In this document: positions 53,022 through 63,232 of the stretch, one piece after another | How the letters are laid out: every line of letters starts with the position of its first letter | Numbering within the stretch: the stretch's first letter is position 1 | Assembly: GCF_900172215.1 (NCBI RefSeq) | Contig: NZ_FWFP01000005.1 | Span: 248,001 to 312,000, forward strand | Direction of reading: 5' to 3' | Length of the DNA: 64,000 nucleotides | DNA from: Ruegeria meonggei | GTDB lineage: Bacteria; Pseudomonadota; Alphaproteobacteria; Rhodobacterales; Rhodobacteraceae | The notes under the pieces: generated by a model | Told to the model about the DNA's origin: nothing | Seen by the model: only the letters and a program-made list of their open reading frames with translations | The model's database searches: none | Program-made: the position numbers and the translations under genes

Positions 53022-54500
53022 CTAGAACGCCATCGCTGCGGACACCGCACGTTGCCAGCGGGTATAGGCGGCGTCGCGCTCGTCGGCTGACAAGACAGGT
53101 TCAAACCGCTGATCCAGCGCCCAGGTCTCAGAGAATCCCTGCTGGTCTGGGTAGACACCGGCCCGCATCCCCGCAAGCCAGGCGGCCCCCAGCGCGGTGG
53201 TCTCCTGCATCATCGGACGATCCACCGGCGCGCCCAAAAGATCGGCCAATCCCTGCATAGCCCAGTCCGAGGCGCTCATCCCACCATCGACCCGCAGGAT
53301 CACCTCGGCGTTGTCGTCCCAGTCGCCCTGCATGGCGTGCCATAGATCGCGGGTCTGGAAGGCGATGCTTTCCAGTGTTGCGTTGGCAATCTCTGCCCGG
53401 CCGGAATTGCGCGTCAGACCAAAGATTGCCCCGCGGCATTCAGGGTTCCAATAAGGCGCTCCAAGCCCGGTAAAGGCGGGCACCATCACTACATGTTGGT
53501 TCGCGTCCGCTTTTTCGGCCAGTTCGCCGCTTTCGGCAGCGTTGTCGATGATCTGCAGCGCGTCGCGCAGCCATTGAACCGCCGCACCCGCGATAAAAAT
53601 TGACCCCTCCAGCGCATAAGTCCGCTGACCGTCCAGCTGATAGGCAATCGTTGTCAGCAGGCGGTTTTTCGACTCAACCGGTTTGTCGCCAGTGTTCAGC
53701 AGCGCAAAACACCCCGTACCATAGGTCGACTTCATCATGCCGGCGTGGAAACAGGCCTGTCCGATCGTGGCGGCCTGCTGATCGCCCGCGACGCCCAAAA
53801 TCGGGATATCCCCTCCCAAAAGGGTTGTGGTGCCGAAATCGGAGGCGCAGTCATGTACCGTAGGCAGCATGCTCATCGGCACGTCCAGCAGGTCGCAAAT
53901 TTCGGCGCTCCAATCCCCTTTGTGAATGTCGAACAGCAGCGTGCGCGCAGCGTTTGTGGCGTCGGTGGCGTGGCTGCGCCCTTCGGTCAGGCGCCAGATC
54001 AGAAAGCTGTCGATGGTGCCGAACATCAACTCTCCAGCGTCGGCGCGGTCGCGGGCACCGGGCACATTGTCCAGCAGCCATTTAACCTTGGTGCCTGAGA
54101 AATACGGATCCAGCAACAACCCGGTCTGGTGGGTCACGTCATCTTCGCATCCGGCCTGCTTGTAGCGCGCGCAGATATCGGCGGTTCGGCGGTCCTGCCA
54201 GACGATGGCGTTGTGGATGGGGGCACCGGTGGCGCGGTCCCAGATGACGGTGGTTTCGCGCTGATTGGTGATGCCTATACCGGCGATCTGGTCAGGGGTG
54301 ACGCCGGTTGTCTCCATGGCTTCGCGGCAGACGCGCAGAACACTGTCCCAGATTTCCTCAGCGTCGTGTTCGACCCAGCCTTCCTGCGGGAAATGTTGGG
54401 TAAATTCATGCTGCGCGGTGCCCGCGCGCTTCATGTTCGCGTCGAACAGAATGGCCCGTGAAGATGTGGTGCCCTGATCAATGGCAAGAATAAAGGTCAT
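53022..54500 (-). CDS. glpK: Glycerol kinase
   Basis: 492 residues. FGGY kinase: N-terminal [16 protein letters not shown], the glycerol-binding [21 protein letters not shown] signature region [20 protein letters not shown] and C-terminal [21 protein letters not shown]. It phosphorylates glycerol to sn-glycerol-3-phosphate. It converges with smpB (13-base gap). No glpF or glpD is adjacent. Confidence 0.96.
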   Translation of the reverse strand: MTFILAIDQGTTSSRAILFDANMKRAGTAQHEFTQHFPQEGWVEHDAEEIWDSVLRVCREAMETTGVTPDQIAGIGITNQRETTVIWDRATGAPIHNAIVWQDRRTADICARYKQAGCEDDVTHQTGLLLDPYFSGTKVKWLLDNVPGARDRADAGELMFGTIDSFLIWRLTEGRSHATDATNAARTLLFDIHKGDWSAEICDLLDVPMSMLPTVHDCASDFGTTTLLGGDIPILGVAGDQQAATIGQACFHAGMMKSTYGTGCFALLNTGDKPVESKNRLLTTIAYQLDGQRTYALEGSIFIAGAAVQWLRDALQIIDNAAESGELAEKADANQHVVMVPAFTGLGAPYWNPECRGAIFGLTRNSGRAEIANATLESIAFQTRDLWHAMQGDWDDNAEVILRVDGGMSASDWAMQGLADLLGAPVDRPMMQETTALGAAWLAGMRAGVYPDQQGFSETWALDQRFEPVLSADERDAAYTRWQRAVSAAMAF

Positions 54501-54567
54501 CCCTCGTGCCCCTCCCGTTTGGCTTTGCGGGACTTTAGCGCAAACAGTGACGCAGGTTCCAGAGCGT

Positions 54568-55410
54568 TCAGACAGGAATATTGTCGATCAGGCGCACGCC
54601 ATCAGCCCAGGCTGCCGCAAACAGTCGCGCGGGACGGGTGGCGTGGGTCAACGGGTCCAGCGTTTCGGCGCAGCGCAGTTGGATATACTCCACCTGTGCA
54701 AATCCTGCGGCCAGCAACTGCGTTTCCGCCTGCGTGGCCAGCGGACCAAAGGTATCGCCGTTTTTCAGCGCCTGGGCCAGGTTCTGCATGATCCTATGCT
54801 TGTGCGCGGCGACCTCCAGCCCTTCGGGTGACAGGCGCAGATTGCGTGATGACATCGCAAGGCCCGAGGCTTCGCGCATGGTCGGGCAGCCGACCACCTG
54901 GACCGGGATGTCCAGATCCCGTGCCATCCGGCGCACGACCATCAACTGCTGATAGTCTTTTTCCCCGAAATAGGCTCTGTCTGCCTGAGTTTGCAGAAAC
55001 AGCTTCGCAACCACCGTGGCGACACCGTCGAAATGGCCGGGGCGAAATTCGCCCTCCATCACATTGGTCAGGCCTGCAACCGATACCGTCGTGGCAAAAC
55101 CCTGCGGATAGATTTCTTCGGGATCAGGTACATAAATCGCGTCGACACCAAAGGGCAGCAGCTTTTGCGCGTCTTCGTGTTCGGCCCGCGGGTAATTGGC
55201 CAGATCTTCGGGGTTGTTGAACTGTTTGGGGTTCACAAAAATGGTCACGATCACCCGGTCACAATCCCCCTTTGCGGCTTCAACCAGTGATAGGTGACCC
55301 TGATGCAGCGCGCCCATGGTGGGAACCACGCCGATAGCCTCGCCTTGGCGGCGCCATTGCGTCGTCAGCGTGCGCAGATCGCTTAACCGGCGCAAGATTG
55401 GCGCAGTCAT
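54568..55410 (-). CDS. panC: Pantothenate synthetase
   Basis: 280 residues. HIGH-like motif [17 protein letters not shown] (about 27-43, with GALHQGH) and the KMSxS-like MSSRN with [15 protein letters not shown]. It joins pantoate and beta-alanine with ATP. The start overlaps the panB stop by ATGA, so panB-panC is an operon. Confidence 0.96.
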   Translation of the reverse strand: MTAPILRRLSDLRTLTTQWRRQGEAIGVVPTMGALHQGHLSLVEAAKGDCDRVIVTIFVNPKQFNNPEDLANYPRAEHEDAQKLLPFGVDAIYVPDPEEIYPQGFATTVSVAGLTNVMEGEFRPGHFDGVATVVAKLFLQTQADRAYFGEKDYQQLMVVRRMARDLDIPVQVVGCPTMREASGLAMSSRNLRLSPEGLEVAAHKHRIMQNLAQALKNGDTFGPLATQAETQLLAAGFAQVEYIQLRCAETLDPLTHATRPARLFAAAWADGVRLIDNIPV

Positions 55411-56246
55411 GTCTTGGGACCCTTGACCGGGGCCTGATCGGCGAACACATGTTCGGATGCGGGAAAGCTGCGCGCGCGCACTTCAGCGGCGTATTCGGCA
55501 ATGGCGGCTTCGGCCTGTTGGCCAAGCTCGGCATAGCGTTTGACGAATTTCGGTTTGAACGCGGTAAAAAAGCCGACCATGTCATCCACCACCAGAATCT
55601 GCCCGTCACACCCGGCTGATGCGCCTATACCGATAGTGGGGATCGCGATCTCGGCGGTGATCCGGTCGGCCAGACCTTGGGGAACCTTCTCTAATACGAC
55701 GGCAAATGCGCCGGCTGCCGTCACCGCATGGGCATCGGCCAGAACCGTCTGACCCTGATCGTCGCGGCCCTGAACCTTATAGCCGCCCAGCGTATTGATC
55801 GATTGCGGCGTCAGGCCAATATGCGCCATCACCGGGATGCCGCGCTGGACCAGAAAGCGAATGGTGTCGGCCATTTCGACACCACCTTCCAGTTTGACCG
55901 CCCCGGCCCCGGTTTCCGCCATCAGGCGGGCGGCGTTGCGGAAGGCGTCAGCGGGCGAATGCTCGTAACTGGCAAAGGGCATGTCGACGACCATCATCGC
56001 GTTGTCCAGCCCGCGCGCAACGGCCTGTCCGTGCAGGATCATCATCTCCATCGTCACCCCAAGGGTCGAGGTCAGCCCGTGCAGCACCATGCCGACACTG
56101 TCGCCCACCAGAACGAAATCGCAGTGATCATCCATCAGCCGCGCCATTGGCGTGGTATAGGCGGTCAGGCTGACCAAAGGTTCGCCGCCTTTGCGGGCAC
56201 GGATATCCTGGGCATTCGGGGCCGTTTTGCGGGCTGTGGCGCTCAT
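55407..56246 (-). CDS. panB: 3-methyl-2-oxobutanoate hydroxymethyltransferase
   Basis: 279 residues. PanB signatures: [50 protein letters not shown] and [15 protein letters not shown], plus the metal-ligand Asp in GDS. It makes ketopantoate from 2-ketoisovalerate using methylene-THF, the first step of pantothenate. ATG 56246 is chosen as GGAGGAG precedes it. First gene of panBC. Confidence 0.96.
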   Translation of the reverse strand: MSATARKTAPNAQDIRARKGGEPLVSLTAYTTPMARLMDDHCDFVLVGDSVGMVLHGLTSTLGVTMEMMILHGQAVARGLDNAMMVVDMPFASYEHSPADAFRNAARLMAETGAGAVKLEGGVEMADTIRFLVQRGIPVMAHIGLTPQSINTLGGYKVQGRDDQGQTVLADAHAVTAAGAFAVVLEKVPQGLADRITAEIAIPTIGIGASAGCDGQILVVDDMVGFFTAFKPKFVKRYAELGQQAEAAIAEYAAEVRARSFPASEHVFADQAPVKGPKT

Positions 56247-56417
56247 GATCGCTCCTCCGGGGTTCATGTTGCAGCGCGGCATAACAGATCGGACCGGGCC
56301 ATAGAAACCCCGGTTGCGCGAACATTTCCTTGATTGACCCAAGGTTTAAAGGGACATTACCGATAGAACGGCCCCTGAAAACACGGGGCCACAAATATTC
56401 AGTGGGGAGAGATTTTT

Positions 56418-57905
56418 ATGACAAAGCAGACATTTCGGTCCTTTGCGTCGGTTCTTGCAGTCGGGGCCAGCCTGTTTGCCACGCAAGCTCTGGCCAAATC
56501 CGACATCACCATCGCGATGCAGCTGGAACCACCGCATCTGGACCCAACCAGCGCCGCGGCGCAGGCTATCGATTCGGTGGTGTATACCAACATATTCGAA
56601 GGTTTGACCCGGTTCATGGGTGACGGATCAGTGGTGCCCGGCCTGGCTGAAAGCTGGGAGATCACGGAGGATGGTACCGTTTATACCTTCAAGCTGCGCG
56701 ATGGCGTGACCTTTCATGACGGCACCGCGATGGATGCCGAGGACGTCAAATTCAGCCTTGACCGGGCGATGGCTGAGGACAGCGCCAATGCGCAAAAGGC
56801 GCTGTTCGACGCAGTTGCCAGCGTCGAGGTTGTTGACCCCCTTACCGTCAAGGTCACCCTGTCCGAGCCCAACGGCAATTTTCTGTTCAACATGGCCTGG
56901 GGCGACGCAGTGATAGTCGCGTCGGAGAGCATTGAAGGTATCAAGACCAACCCGGTGGGCACCGGTGCCTTTACCTTTGGCGATTGGGTGCAGGGCGACA
57001 GCATCACGCTGAACCGCAACCCTGATTATTGGGGTGATCAACCGGCGCTGGAAACCGCCACGTTCAAATTTATCTCGGACCCTACGGCCGCGTTTGCGGC
57101 GATGATGGCCGAGGATGTGGACGTGTTCGACAATTTTCCCGCGCCCGAAAACCTGCCGCAGTTCGAGGCCGATCCGCGGTTTCAGGTCCTGGTGGGGTCA
57201 ACCGAAGGTGAGACGATCCTGTCCACCAACAACAAGCAGCCGCCGCTCGATGACATCCGCGTTCGGCAGGCGCTGGCCCATGCCATCGACCGTCAGGCAA
57301 TTATTGACGGCGCGATGTTTGGATACGGCACGCCAATCGGCACCCATTTCGCGCCGCACAATCCAGCTTATGTCGATCTGACCGGAAATTCAGCATATGA
57401 CCCCAAAAAAGCCGCCGAACTGTTGGCGGACGCGGGCTATGCAGAAGGGTTCGAAACTACCCTGCATCTGCCACCTCCATCCTATGCCCGTCGCGGCGGT
57501 GAAATCATTGCCGCTCAGTTGGCCGAGGTTGGTATCAAAGCCGAGATCATAAATGTGGAATGGGCACAGTGGCTGGAATCGGTGTTCAAGGGTAAGGATT
57601 TCGGCCTAACCATCGTCAGCCATACCGAACCGATGGATATCGGCATCTATGCGCGGCCCGATTACTACTTCCAGTATGACAGCACCGATTTCCAGGCGCT
57701 GATGGAGACGTTGAACACAACCACTGATCCCGATGAGCGCACCAAGCTGATGGGTGAGGCGCAGCGCCTGATCGCAAACGACTATGTCAACGGCTATCTA
57801 TTCCAGCTGGCCAAGCTGGGCGTTGCCAAAGCGGGCGTGCAGGGCCTGTGGGAAAACGCACCCACAGCTGCAATTGATCTGACACAGATCAGCTGGTCCG
57901 AGTGA
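56418..57905 (+). CDS. ABC peptide/solute-binding protein (DppA-like)
   Basis: 495 residues. Signal peptide (FRSFASVLAVGASLFATQALA), then family 5 extracellular-binding protein: EPPHLDPTSAAAQAIDSVVYTNIFEGLTRF, DGTAMDAEDVKFSLDRAM, GTGAFTFGDWVQGDSITLNRNPDYWG and DIRVRQALAHAIDRQAI. Binds peptides or similar solutes. A strong terminator follows its stop (57912-57938), so expression of the receptor is set apart from the permease genes. The gene for the SH3 protein lies between them in the opposite direction. Confidence 0.93.
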   Translation: MTKQTFRSFASVLAVGASLFATQALAKSDITIAMQLEPPHLDPTSAAAQAIDSVVYTNIFEGLTRFMGDGSVVPGLAESWEITEDGTVYTFKLRDGVTFHDGTAMDAEDVKFSLDRAMAEDSANAQKALFDAVASVEVVDPLTVKVTLSEPNGNFLFNMAWGDAVIVASESIEGIKTNPVGTGAFTFGDWVQGDSITLNRNPDYWGDQPALETATFKFISDPTAAFAAMMAEDVDVFDNFPAPENLPQFEADPRFQVLVGSTEGETILSTNNKQPPLDDIRVRQALAHAIDRQAIIDGAMFGYGTPIGTHFAPHNPAYVDLTGNSAYDPKKAAELLADAGYAEGFETTLHLPPPSYARRGGEIIAAQLAEVGIKAEIINVEWAQWLESVFKGKDFGLTIVSHTEPMDIGIYARPDYYFQYDSTDFQALMETLNTTTDPDERTKLMGEAQRLIANDYVNGYLFQLAKLGVAKAGVQGLWENAPTAAIDLTQISWSE

Positions 57906-57911
57906 CCCGAT

Positions 57912-57938
57912 AGCCGGGGATCAAATCCCCGGCTTTTA
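57912..57938 (+). terminator. Rho-independent terminator after binding-protein gene
   Basis: AGCCGGGGAT (57912-57921), loop CAA, ATCCCCGGCT (57925-57934): a perfect 10-bp stem with a T run immediately after. It overlaps the end of the SH3 gene, whose last codons read the other way, and may terminate that gene too. Confidence 0.9.
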
Positions 57939-58262
57939 TCCGGCCCCGTCGATCAGCCAGTTGCCATGTACCCAGCCTTTGCGACGGGGCTGGCCATAAT
58001 ACACACCGTACCACTTGCCGTCCCGGGTGCAGGTTCTGACCAGGTCGCCATTGTGCAACTCGTCGATCTTACTGAATTGCGACCCCGGTCCGGTGCGCAC
58101 GGACAGAAACCCGTCACCATTGGGATCCAGGCCCGAGACGATGCTGCCTGCGCAGCCCGCCGCCTGATCGTCCTCGATGATTGTGAAATCCTGATCCAAT
58201 TGTTGCGCGGCGGCTGTTCCTGCCAAAAACACCAGTGTCAGAGCCAGTTTTGTACAATCCAT
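57936..58262 (-). CDS. Secreted SH3-domain protein
   Basis: 108 residues. Signal peptide (MDCTKLALTLVFLAGTAAAQQ), then one SH3_3-type domain: GDGFLSVRTGPGSQFSKIDELHNGDLVRTCTRDGKWYGVYYGQPRRKGWVHGNWL. Function unknown; these usually bind cell wall or protein ligands in the periplasm. It is inserted between the binding-protein and permease genes of an ABC transporter, on the opposite strand, which is unusual. Two Cys (about 38 and 78) in the mature protein. Confidence 0.82.
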   Translation of the reverse strand: MDCTKLALTLVFLAGTAAAQQLDQDFTIIEDDQAAGCAGSIVSGLDPNGDGFLSVRTGPGSQFSKIDELHNGDLVRTCTRDGKWYGVYYGQPRRKGWVHGNWLIDGAG

Positions 58263-58390
58263 AGCTAAACCTCCTAAATCAATACCGAAAGCCTAAGGCG
58301 CAGGGTGGGGTGTCGCAAGTTTCTCCTGTTTCCCTGCTGGCTGAAAGGTCGTGCTGGACCCGCAGCGCAAGCGCCCGTAACGTGGCTTTG

Positions 58391-59338
58391 ATGCTCCGCT
58401 ATGCCCTCAAACGTCTGATTTCGCTGATGATCAGCTTGGCCGTGGCCTCGGTGGTCATTTTCGCGGTGATCGAAGTAGCACCCGGCGATCCGGCCTCGTT
58501 CATGCTGGGGGTGAACGCTCAGGAAGACACGTTGGCAGCCCTGCGGGCTGAGCTGGGGTTGGATGTCTCGAAAGTGCAGAGGTATTTCAACTGGGTCGGC
58601 GGCATGCTGGTCGGGGAGTTCGGCACTTCCTACACCTATCGCACACCGGTGGCGCAGATGATTGCAGACCGCTTGTGGGTGTCCCTGCCGCTGGCGCTTT
58701 ATGCGCTGGCGCTGTCGACCCTGATTGCCTTCCCCGCCGGGATTTATGCCGCCGCCCGCCGGGGCAAGGCCGGGGATCTGACCGTGATGGGCGCGACACA
58801 GCTGGGCATCGCGGTGCCCAATTTCTGGGTTGCCATGATGCTGGTGCTGATCTTTGCCATCAATCTGCGCTGGTTCAACGCGGGCGGGTTCGCAGGATGG
58901 GACAACGGTTTTTGGACCGGGCTGCATTCGCTGACCCTGCCGGCCATCGCACTGGCGCTGCCGCAGGCGGCGATTCTGGCGCGGGTCATGAGATCCTCGC
59001 TGCTGGACATTCTGGGCGAAGATTTCATGCGCACCGCCCGCGCCAAAGGCCTGTCACGTCGTCAAGCGTTGTGGCGGCACGGGGTACGCAATGCACTGAT
59101 CCCCGTGCTGACCATCATCGGGTTGCAATTTTCCTTTCTGCTGGCTGGGTCGATCATCATTGAGCAGGTGTTCTACCTGCCCGGCCTCGGGCGGCTGGTG
59201 TTTCAGGCCATCTCGGCCCGCGACCTGATCGTGGTGGAATCGGTGGTCATGCTGCTGGTCTTTGCGGTGATCACGGTGAACTTTCTGGTCGATCTGGCCT
59301 ATGCCGCCGTCGACCCAAGGCTGAGGGGTCGGACATGA
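58391..59338 (+). CDS. ABC peptide transporter permease 1 (DppB-like)
   Basis: 315 residues from ATG 58391. Six helices and the DppB-type opening MLRYALKRLISLMISLAVASVVIFAVIEVAPGDPASFMLG; the EAA loop is in ILGEDFMRTARAKGLSRRQALWRHGVRNALIP (about 212-243). It overlaps the next permease by 4 bases. 128 bases after the SH3 gene, so its promoter probably lies in that gap. Confidence 0.92.
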   Translation: MLRYALKRLISLMISLAVASVVIFAVIEVAPGDPASFMLGVNAQEDTLAALRAELGLDVSKVQRYFNWVGGMLVGEFGTSYTYRTPVAQMIADRLWVSLPLALYALALSTLIAFPAGIYAAARRGKAGDLTVMGATQLGIAVPNFWVAMMLVLIFAINLRWFNAGGFAGWDNGFWTGLHSLTLPAIALALPQAAILARVMRSSLLDILGEDFMRTARAKGLSRRQALWRHGVRNALIPVLTIIGLQFSFLLAGSIIIEQVFYLPGLGRLVFQAISARDLIVVESVVMLLVFAVITVNFLVDLAYAAVDPRLRGRT

Positions 59339-60150
59339 ACCGCAACCTGATCCTTGGCGCGACGCTGTCGTCGCTGGTTGTGTTGGCAGCGTTGGTGTCC
59401 TTTGTCTGGACGCCCTATGAGCATGCGGCGCTGAACATCCCGGCCAAGCTGCAGCCGCCCAACGCGCAGCACTGGTTCGGTACGGATCATTTTGGGCGCG
59501 ACATGTTCTCGATGATCATGGTGGGCGCGCGGACGTCCATTGCAGTGGCGCTGGTGGCGGTGGGGATTGGCGTCGGCTTTGGCGTGCCGCTGGGTCTGAC
59601 GGCGGCGGCGCGCAGGGGATCCTGGCTGGATGAGGTGATCATGCGCGGCAATGATCTGGTCTTTGCTTTCCCCTCGCTGGTCATTGCTATCCTGATCACC
59701 GCCGTCTTTGGCGCCGGCGCGATCAACGCGATCATCGCCATCGGCATCTTCAACATCCCCGTCTTCGCCCGCATCACGCGCGGCGCCGCGCTGTCGCTGT
59801 GGGAGCGCGAGTTCATCCTCGCCGCCCGCGTCTCGGGCAAGGGTGCGGCGCGAATATCGCTGGAGCATATCCTGCCCAACGTTGCCAACCTGTTGATCGT
59901 TCAGGGCACGATCCAGTTCAGCCTTGGCATTCTGGCCGAGGCGGGCCTGTCTTATGTTGGCCTCGGCGCACAGCCGCCGACACCCAGCTGGGGCCGAATG
60001 CTGGCGGATGCACAGACAATGGTCAGTTTTGCCCCGCATTTGGCTCTGATTCCGGGATTTGCAATCATCGTGACGGTGCTGGGGCTGAACCTGCTGGGTG
60101 ACGGGTTGCGTGACTGGCTGGACCCTCGGATCCGGGTGGCCCGCGCATGA
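59335..60150 (+). CDS. ABC peptide transporter permease 2 (DppC-like)
   Basis: 271 residues. N-terminal helix, then FGTDHFGRDMFSMIMVGARTSIAVALVAVGIG (DppC signature) and the EAA loop LWEREFILAARVSGKGAARISLEHILPNVANLLIVQ. Pairs with the preceding permease to form the channel. ATGA overlaps on both sides. Confidence 0.93.
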   Translation: MNRNLILGATLSSLVVLAALVSFVWTPYEHAALNIPAKLQPPNAQHWFGTDHFGRDMFSMIMVGARTSIAVALVAVGIGVGFGVPLGLTAAARRGSWLDEVIMRGNDLVFAFPSLVIAILITAVFGAGAINAIIAIGIFNIPVFARITRGAALSLWEREFILAARVSGKGAARISLEHILPNVANLLIVQGTIQFSLGILAEAGLSYVGLGAQPPTPSWGRMLADAQTMVSFAPHLALIPGFAIIVTVLGLNLLGDGLRDWLDPRIRVARA

Positions 60151-61745
60151 GCTTGCTGCAGATCGAAGACCTTTCGCTGTCCATCCATGGCACAGATATC
60201 CTGAAGCGGGTCAGCCTGACCATTGATCCGGGTCAGATCGTGGCCGTCACAGGTGAAAGCGGCTCGGGCAAGTCGATGACGGCGCTGGCTGTCATGCAGT
60301 TGCTGCCAATCGGGGCCAGTATTGACGGCGCGATCCGGTTTAAAGGGCAAGACCTCCTGACCCTCTCTGAGGCAGCGCTGTGCGCCTTGCGCGGGGCCGC
60401 GGTTGGCATGGTGTTTCAGGAACCGATGACCGCGCTCAACCCGGTGAAAACCATCGGCGATCAGGTGACCGAAACGATCCTGATCCACAAGGCCATGCCC
60501 CGCCTGCAGGCCACCGAACGCGCACAAGAGGTTCTGACCCGCGTGGGCTTGCCGCCCGACCGGTTCCCCTTGTCACGCTATCCGCACGAGTTGTCCGGTG
60601 GCCAGCGCCAGCGCGTCGTTATTGCCATGGCAATCGCCCTGCGCCCCAAGCTTTTGATCGCGGATGAACCGACAACGGCGCTGGACGTGACCACGCAGGC
60701 GCAGATCCTCGACCTTCTCAAAGGGTTGGTACAGGAATACGATATGGGCCTGCTGATGATCACCCATGATCTGGCTGTGGTCGCGGATATGGCGGACCAG
60801 ATTGTCGTGATGCGCCAGGGCGAGGTGGTTGAAAGCGGTGCCACCACCCATTTGCTGAAACATATGAAGCACCCCTATACACGGATGTTGTTCGAGGCGT
60901 CGGACCATCAGGTGATCCTGCCTGACCCTGTCGACCCACGACCCCTGTTGCAGGTGACGCAAGTGGTTCGCGATTACCGCCTGCCCCGGAAACGCCTGTT
61001 CGATGCGCCGGGCCATCACCGCGCGGTGGACGGGGTCAGCTTTACCCTCAACCGCGGGGAACGTCTGGGCCTGGTGGGCGAGTCTGGGTGTGGAAAATCG
61101 ACCCTAACACGGGCGATATTAGGACTAGAGGACGTAAAGGAAGGCGAGATTCAGCTGAACGGCCAGCCCGTATTCACCGGTCACAAGCCCAATTTGGCGG
61201 TGCGCCGTAAGATGCAGGTGGTGTTTCAGGACCCTTATGGCAGCTTCAATCCCCGCCACCGCGTATCGCGCCTGATCACCGAACCCTTCCATCTGCTCAA
61301 GCCCCAGCCCATTGGCTCGGAAAAGCAGGATCGCATTGCCGAGATGCTGACCGCCGTGGGTCTCAGCCCCGATGATGCAGGCAAGTACATCCATGAGTTT
61401 TCGGGTGGCCAACGGCAACGGATCGCCATCGCCCGAGCCCTGATCATCCGCCCCGAGTTGATCGTGTTCGATGAGGCGGTCTCAGCCCTTGATGTCTCGG
61501 TCCGGGCGCAGATTCTGGATCTGCTGGTCGAGCTTTGCGCCGCCTACGACCTGACCTATCTGTTCATCAGCCATGACCTGAGTGTTGTGCGCACCATCAC
61601 CGACCGGGTGCTGGTGATGCAGGCAGGACAAATCGTTGAGCAGGGCGAAACCGAGCAGGTCTTTGCCAGCCCCCAACACGCTTACACTCGCACCCTGATC
61701 GACGCCGCGCCGACCCTGCCGGATATCGGTCAATACGTGGCATAA
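60147..61745 (+). CDS. ABC peptide transporter, fused double ATPase (DppD-DppF)
   Basis: 532 residues with two nucleotide-binding domains. First: Walker A GESGSGKSMT (about 36-45), signature LSGGQRQRVVIAMAIAL, Walker B LLIADEPTTALDVTTQAQILDLL. Second: GESGCGKSTLTRAIL (about 310-324), LSGGQRQRIAIARAL (with F before S: HEFSGGQRQR) and LIVFDEAVSALDVSVRAQILDLL. The second Walker B has Ala-Val where Pro-Thr is usual (DEAVSALD), a normal variant. Fusion of the two ATPases is common in Rhodobacterales ABC importers. It follows the permeases with an ATGA overlap. Confidence 0.95.
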   Translation: MSLLQIEDLSLSIHGTDILKRVSLTIDPGQIVAVTGESGSGKSMTALAVMQLLPIGASIDGAIRFKGQDLLTLSEAALCALRGAAVGMVFQEPMTALNPVKTIGDQVTETILIHKAMPRLQATERAQEVLTRVGLPPDRFPLSRYPHELSGGQRQRVVIAMAIALRPKLLIADEPTTALDVTTQAQILDLLKGLVQEYDMGLLMITHDLAVVADMADQIVVMRQGEVVESGATTHLLKHMKHPYTRMLFEASDHQVILPDPVDPRPLLQVTQVVRDYRLPRKRLFDAPGHHRAVDGVSFTLNRGERLGLVGESGCGKSTLTRAILGLEDVKEGEIQLNGQPVFTGHKPNLAVRRKMQVVFQDPYGSFNPRHRVSRLITEPFHLLKPQPIGSEKQDRIAEMLTAVGLSPDDAGKYIHEFSGGQRQRIAIARALIIRPELIVFDEAVSALDVSVRAQILDLLVELCAAYDLTYLFISHDLSVVRTITDRVLVMQAGQIVEQGETEQVFASPQHAYTRTLIDAAPTLPDIGQYVA

Positions 61746-61777
61746 TCCCAAGAGTTAGAGACGAAATGGAGCCTGAC

Positions 61778-63229
61778 ATGACCCACCCCCTCTGGTTCGA
61801 TCCCGGCCTGTGCCTGATTGGCGGCGCTTGGGTGAAACCTGCGTCACAACAGGGCTTGTCGCTGATCAACCCCTCAGACGGGTCCGAGATTGCCCGGATT
61901 GCGCGGGGGCAGGCCAGCGACATAGATGCCGCCGTCACTGCGGCTCAATCAGCGCTGTCGGGCGACTGGGGTCGCAAAACCGCGCTGGAACGCGGGCGTA
62001 TCCTGACGCGGCTGGGTCGGATGGTGCTGGAACGGGTCGATGATCTGGCGGCGCTTGAGGCGATGGATGTCGGCAAGCCGCTGACCCAGGCGCGGGCGGA
62101 TGCGGTGGCCCTGGCGCGGTATTGCGAGTTTTACGGCGGTGCGGCGGATAAGGTGATGGGCGAGACGATCCCGTATCTGGACGGCTATACCGTCTATACC
62201 CTACGCGAACCGCATGGGGTGACGGGCCATATCGTGCCGTGGAATTACCCGATGCAGATCATTGGCCGCTCGGTCGGGGCGGCGCTGGCGATGGGCAATG
62301 CCTGTGTGCTGAAACCAGCGGAGGAGGCCTGTCTGACGGCGCTGGCCTTTGCCCATCTGGCGCAACAGGCCGGTCTGCCCGCCGGGGCGCTGAATGTGGT
62401 GCCGGGGATTGGGGCCGAGGCCGGCGCCGCGCTGTCGGCGCACCCGGGCGTGCAACATATCTCGTTCACCGGGTCGGTTGCCACCGGCGCGCTGGTGCAA
62501 CAGGCGGCGGGGCGCAATGTGGTGCCGGTGACGCTGGAGCTGGGTGGGAAATCCCCGCAACTGGTGTTCGACGATGCCGATTTGGATGCGGCGCTGCCGT
62601 TTCTGGTGAATGCGGGCATTCAGAACGCCGGCCAGACCTGCTCGGCCTCATCCCGCATTCTGGTGCAGCGCGGGGTGTATGAGCAGGTCAAATCCCGCAT
62701 GGCCGACGCTTATGCCGATCTGACCGTTGGCCCGGCGCATGAGGATTTGCGCCTTGGCCCACTAATTTCGGCCCGGCAACAACAGATCGTGACGGGGTTT
62801 TTGGCCAAAGGAAGTGATCTCAGCATCGCTGGTCAGGGGAGGATCGTCGATCATGCGCCTGCGGGCGGGGCCTATGTCCGGCCGACCCTGTTTGCTGATG
62901 TGCCCCCGGATCACGTGCTGGCGCAGGATGAAATCTTTGGCCCGGTTCAGGTTCTGATCCCCTTCGAAACCGAGGAAGAGGCCGTACAGATTGCCAATTC
63001 CACCGAATACGGTCTGGTTGCCAGCCTTTGGACCCGCGACGGCGCACGGCAGATGCGATTGGCGAAACAACTGCGCTCGGGTCAGGTGTTCATCAACAAT
63101 TACGGCGCAGGGGGCGGAGTTGAACTACCCTTTGGCGGGGTCGGCAAGTCCGGCCATGGCCGAGAAAAGGGGTTTGAGGCCCTGTATGGCTTTTCACAGG
63201 TCAAAACTGTGGCCGCCCACCATGGTTAG
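61778..63229 (+). CDS. Aldehyde dehydrogenase family protein
   Basis: 483 residues from ATG 61778 (GGAG lies 6 bases before it; the ATG at 61766 has none). NAD-dependent ALDH: VTGHIVPWNYPMQIIGRSVGAALAMGNACVLKPAEEA, GNGxG-like VPGIGAEAGAALSAHPGVQHISFTGSVATG, catalytic Glu in ELGGKSPQ (about 252) and catalytic Cys in GQTCSASSRI (about 286). Similar to betaine-aldehyde and semialdehyde dehydrogenases. It follows the ABC importer by 33 bases, so it likely oxidises an aldehyde from the imported compound (inference). Confidence 0.9.
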   Translation: MTHPLWFDPGLCLIGGAWVKPASQQGLSLINPSDGSEIARIARGQASDIDAAVTAAQSALSGDWGRKTALERGRILTRLGRMVLERVDDLAALEAMDVGKPLTQARADAVALARYCEFYGGAADKVMGETIPYLDGYTVYTLREPHGVTGHIVPWNYPMQIIGRSVGAALAMGNACVLKPAEEACLTALAFAHLAQQAGLPAGALNVVPGIGAEAGAALSAHPGVQHISFTGSVATGALVQQAAGRNVVPVTLELGGKSPQLVFDDADLDAALPFLVNAGIQNAGQTCSASSRILVQRGVYEQVKSRMADAYADLTVGPAHEDLRLGPLISARQQQIVTGFLAKGSDLSIAGQGRIVDHAPAGGAYVRPTLFADVPPDHVLAQDEIFGPVQVLIPFETEEEAVQIANSTEYGLVASLWTRDGARQMRLAKQLRSGQVFINNYGAGGGVELPFGGVGKSGHGREKGFEALYGFSQVKTVAAHHG

Positions 63230-63232
63230 AGC

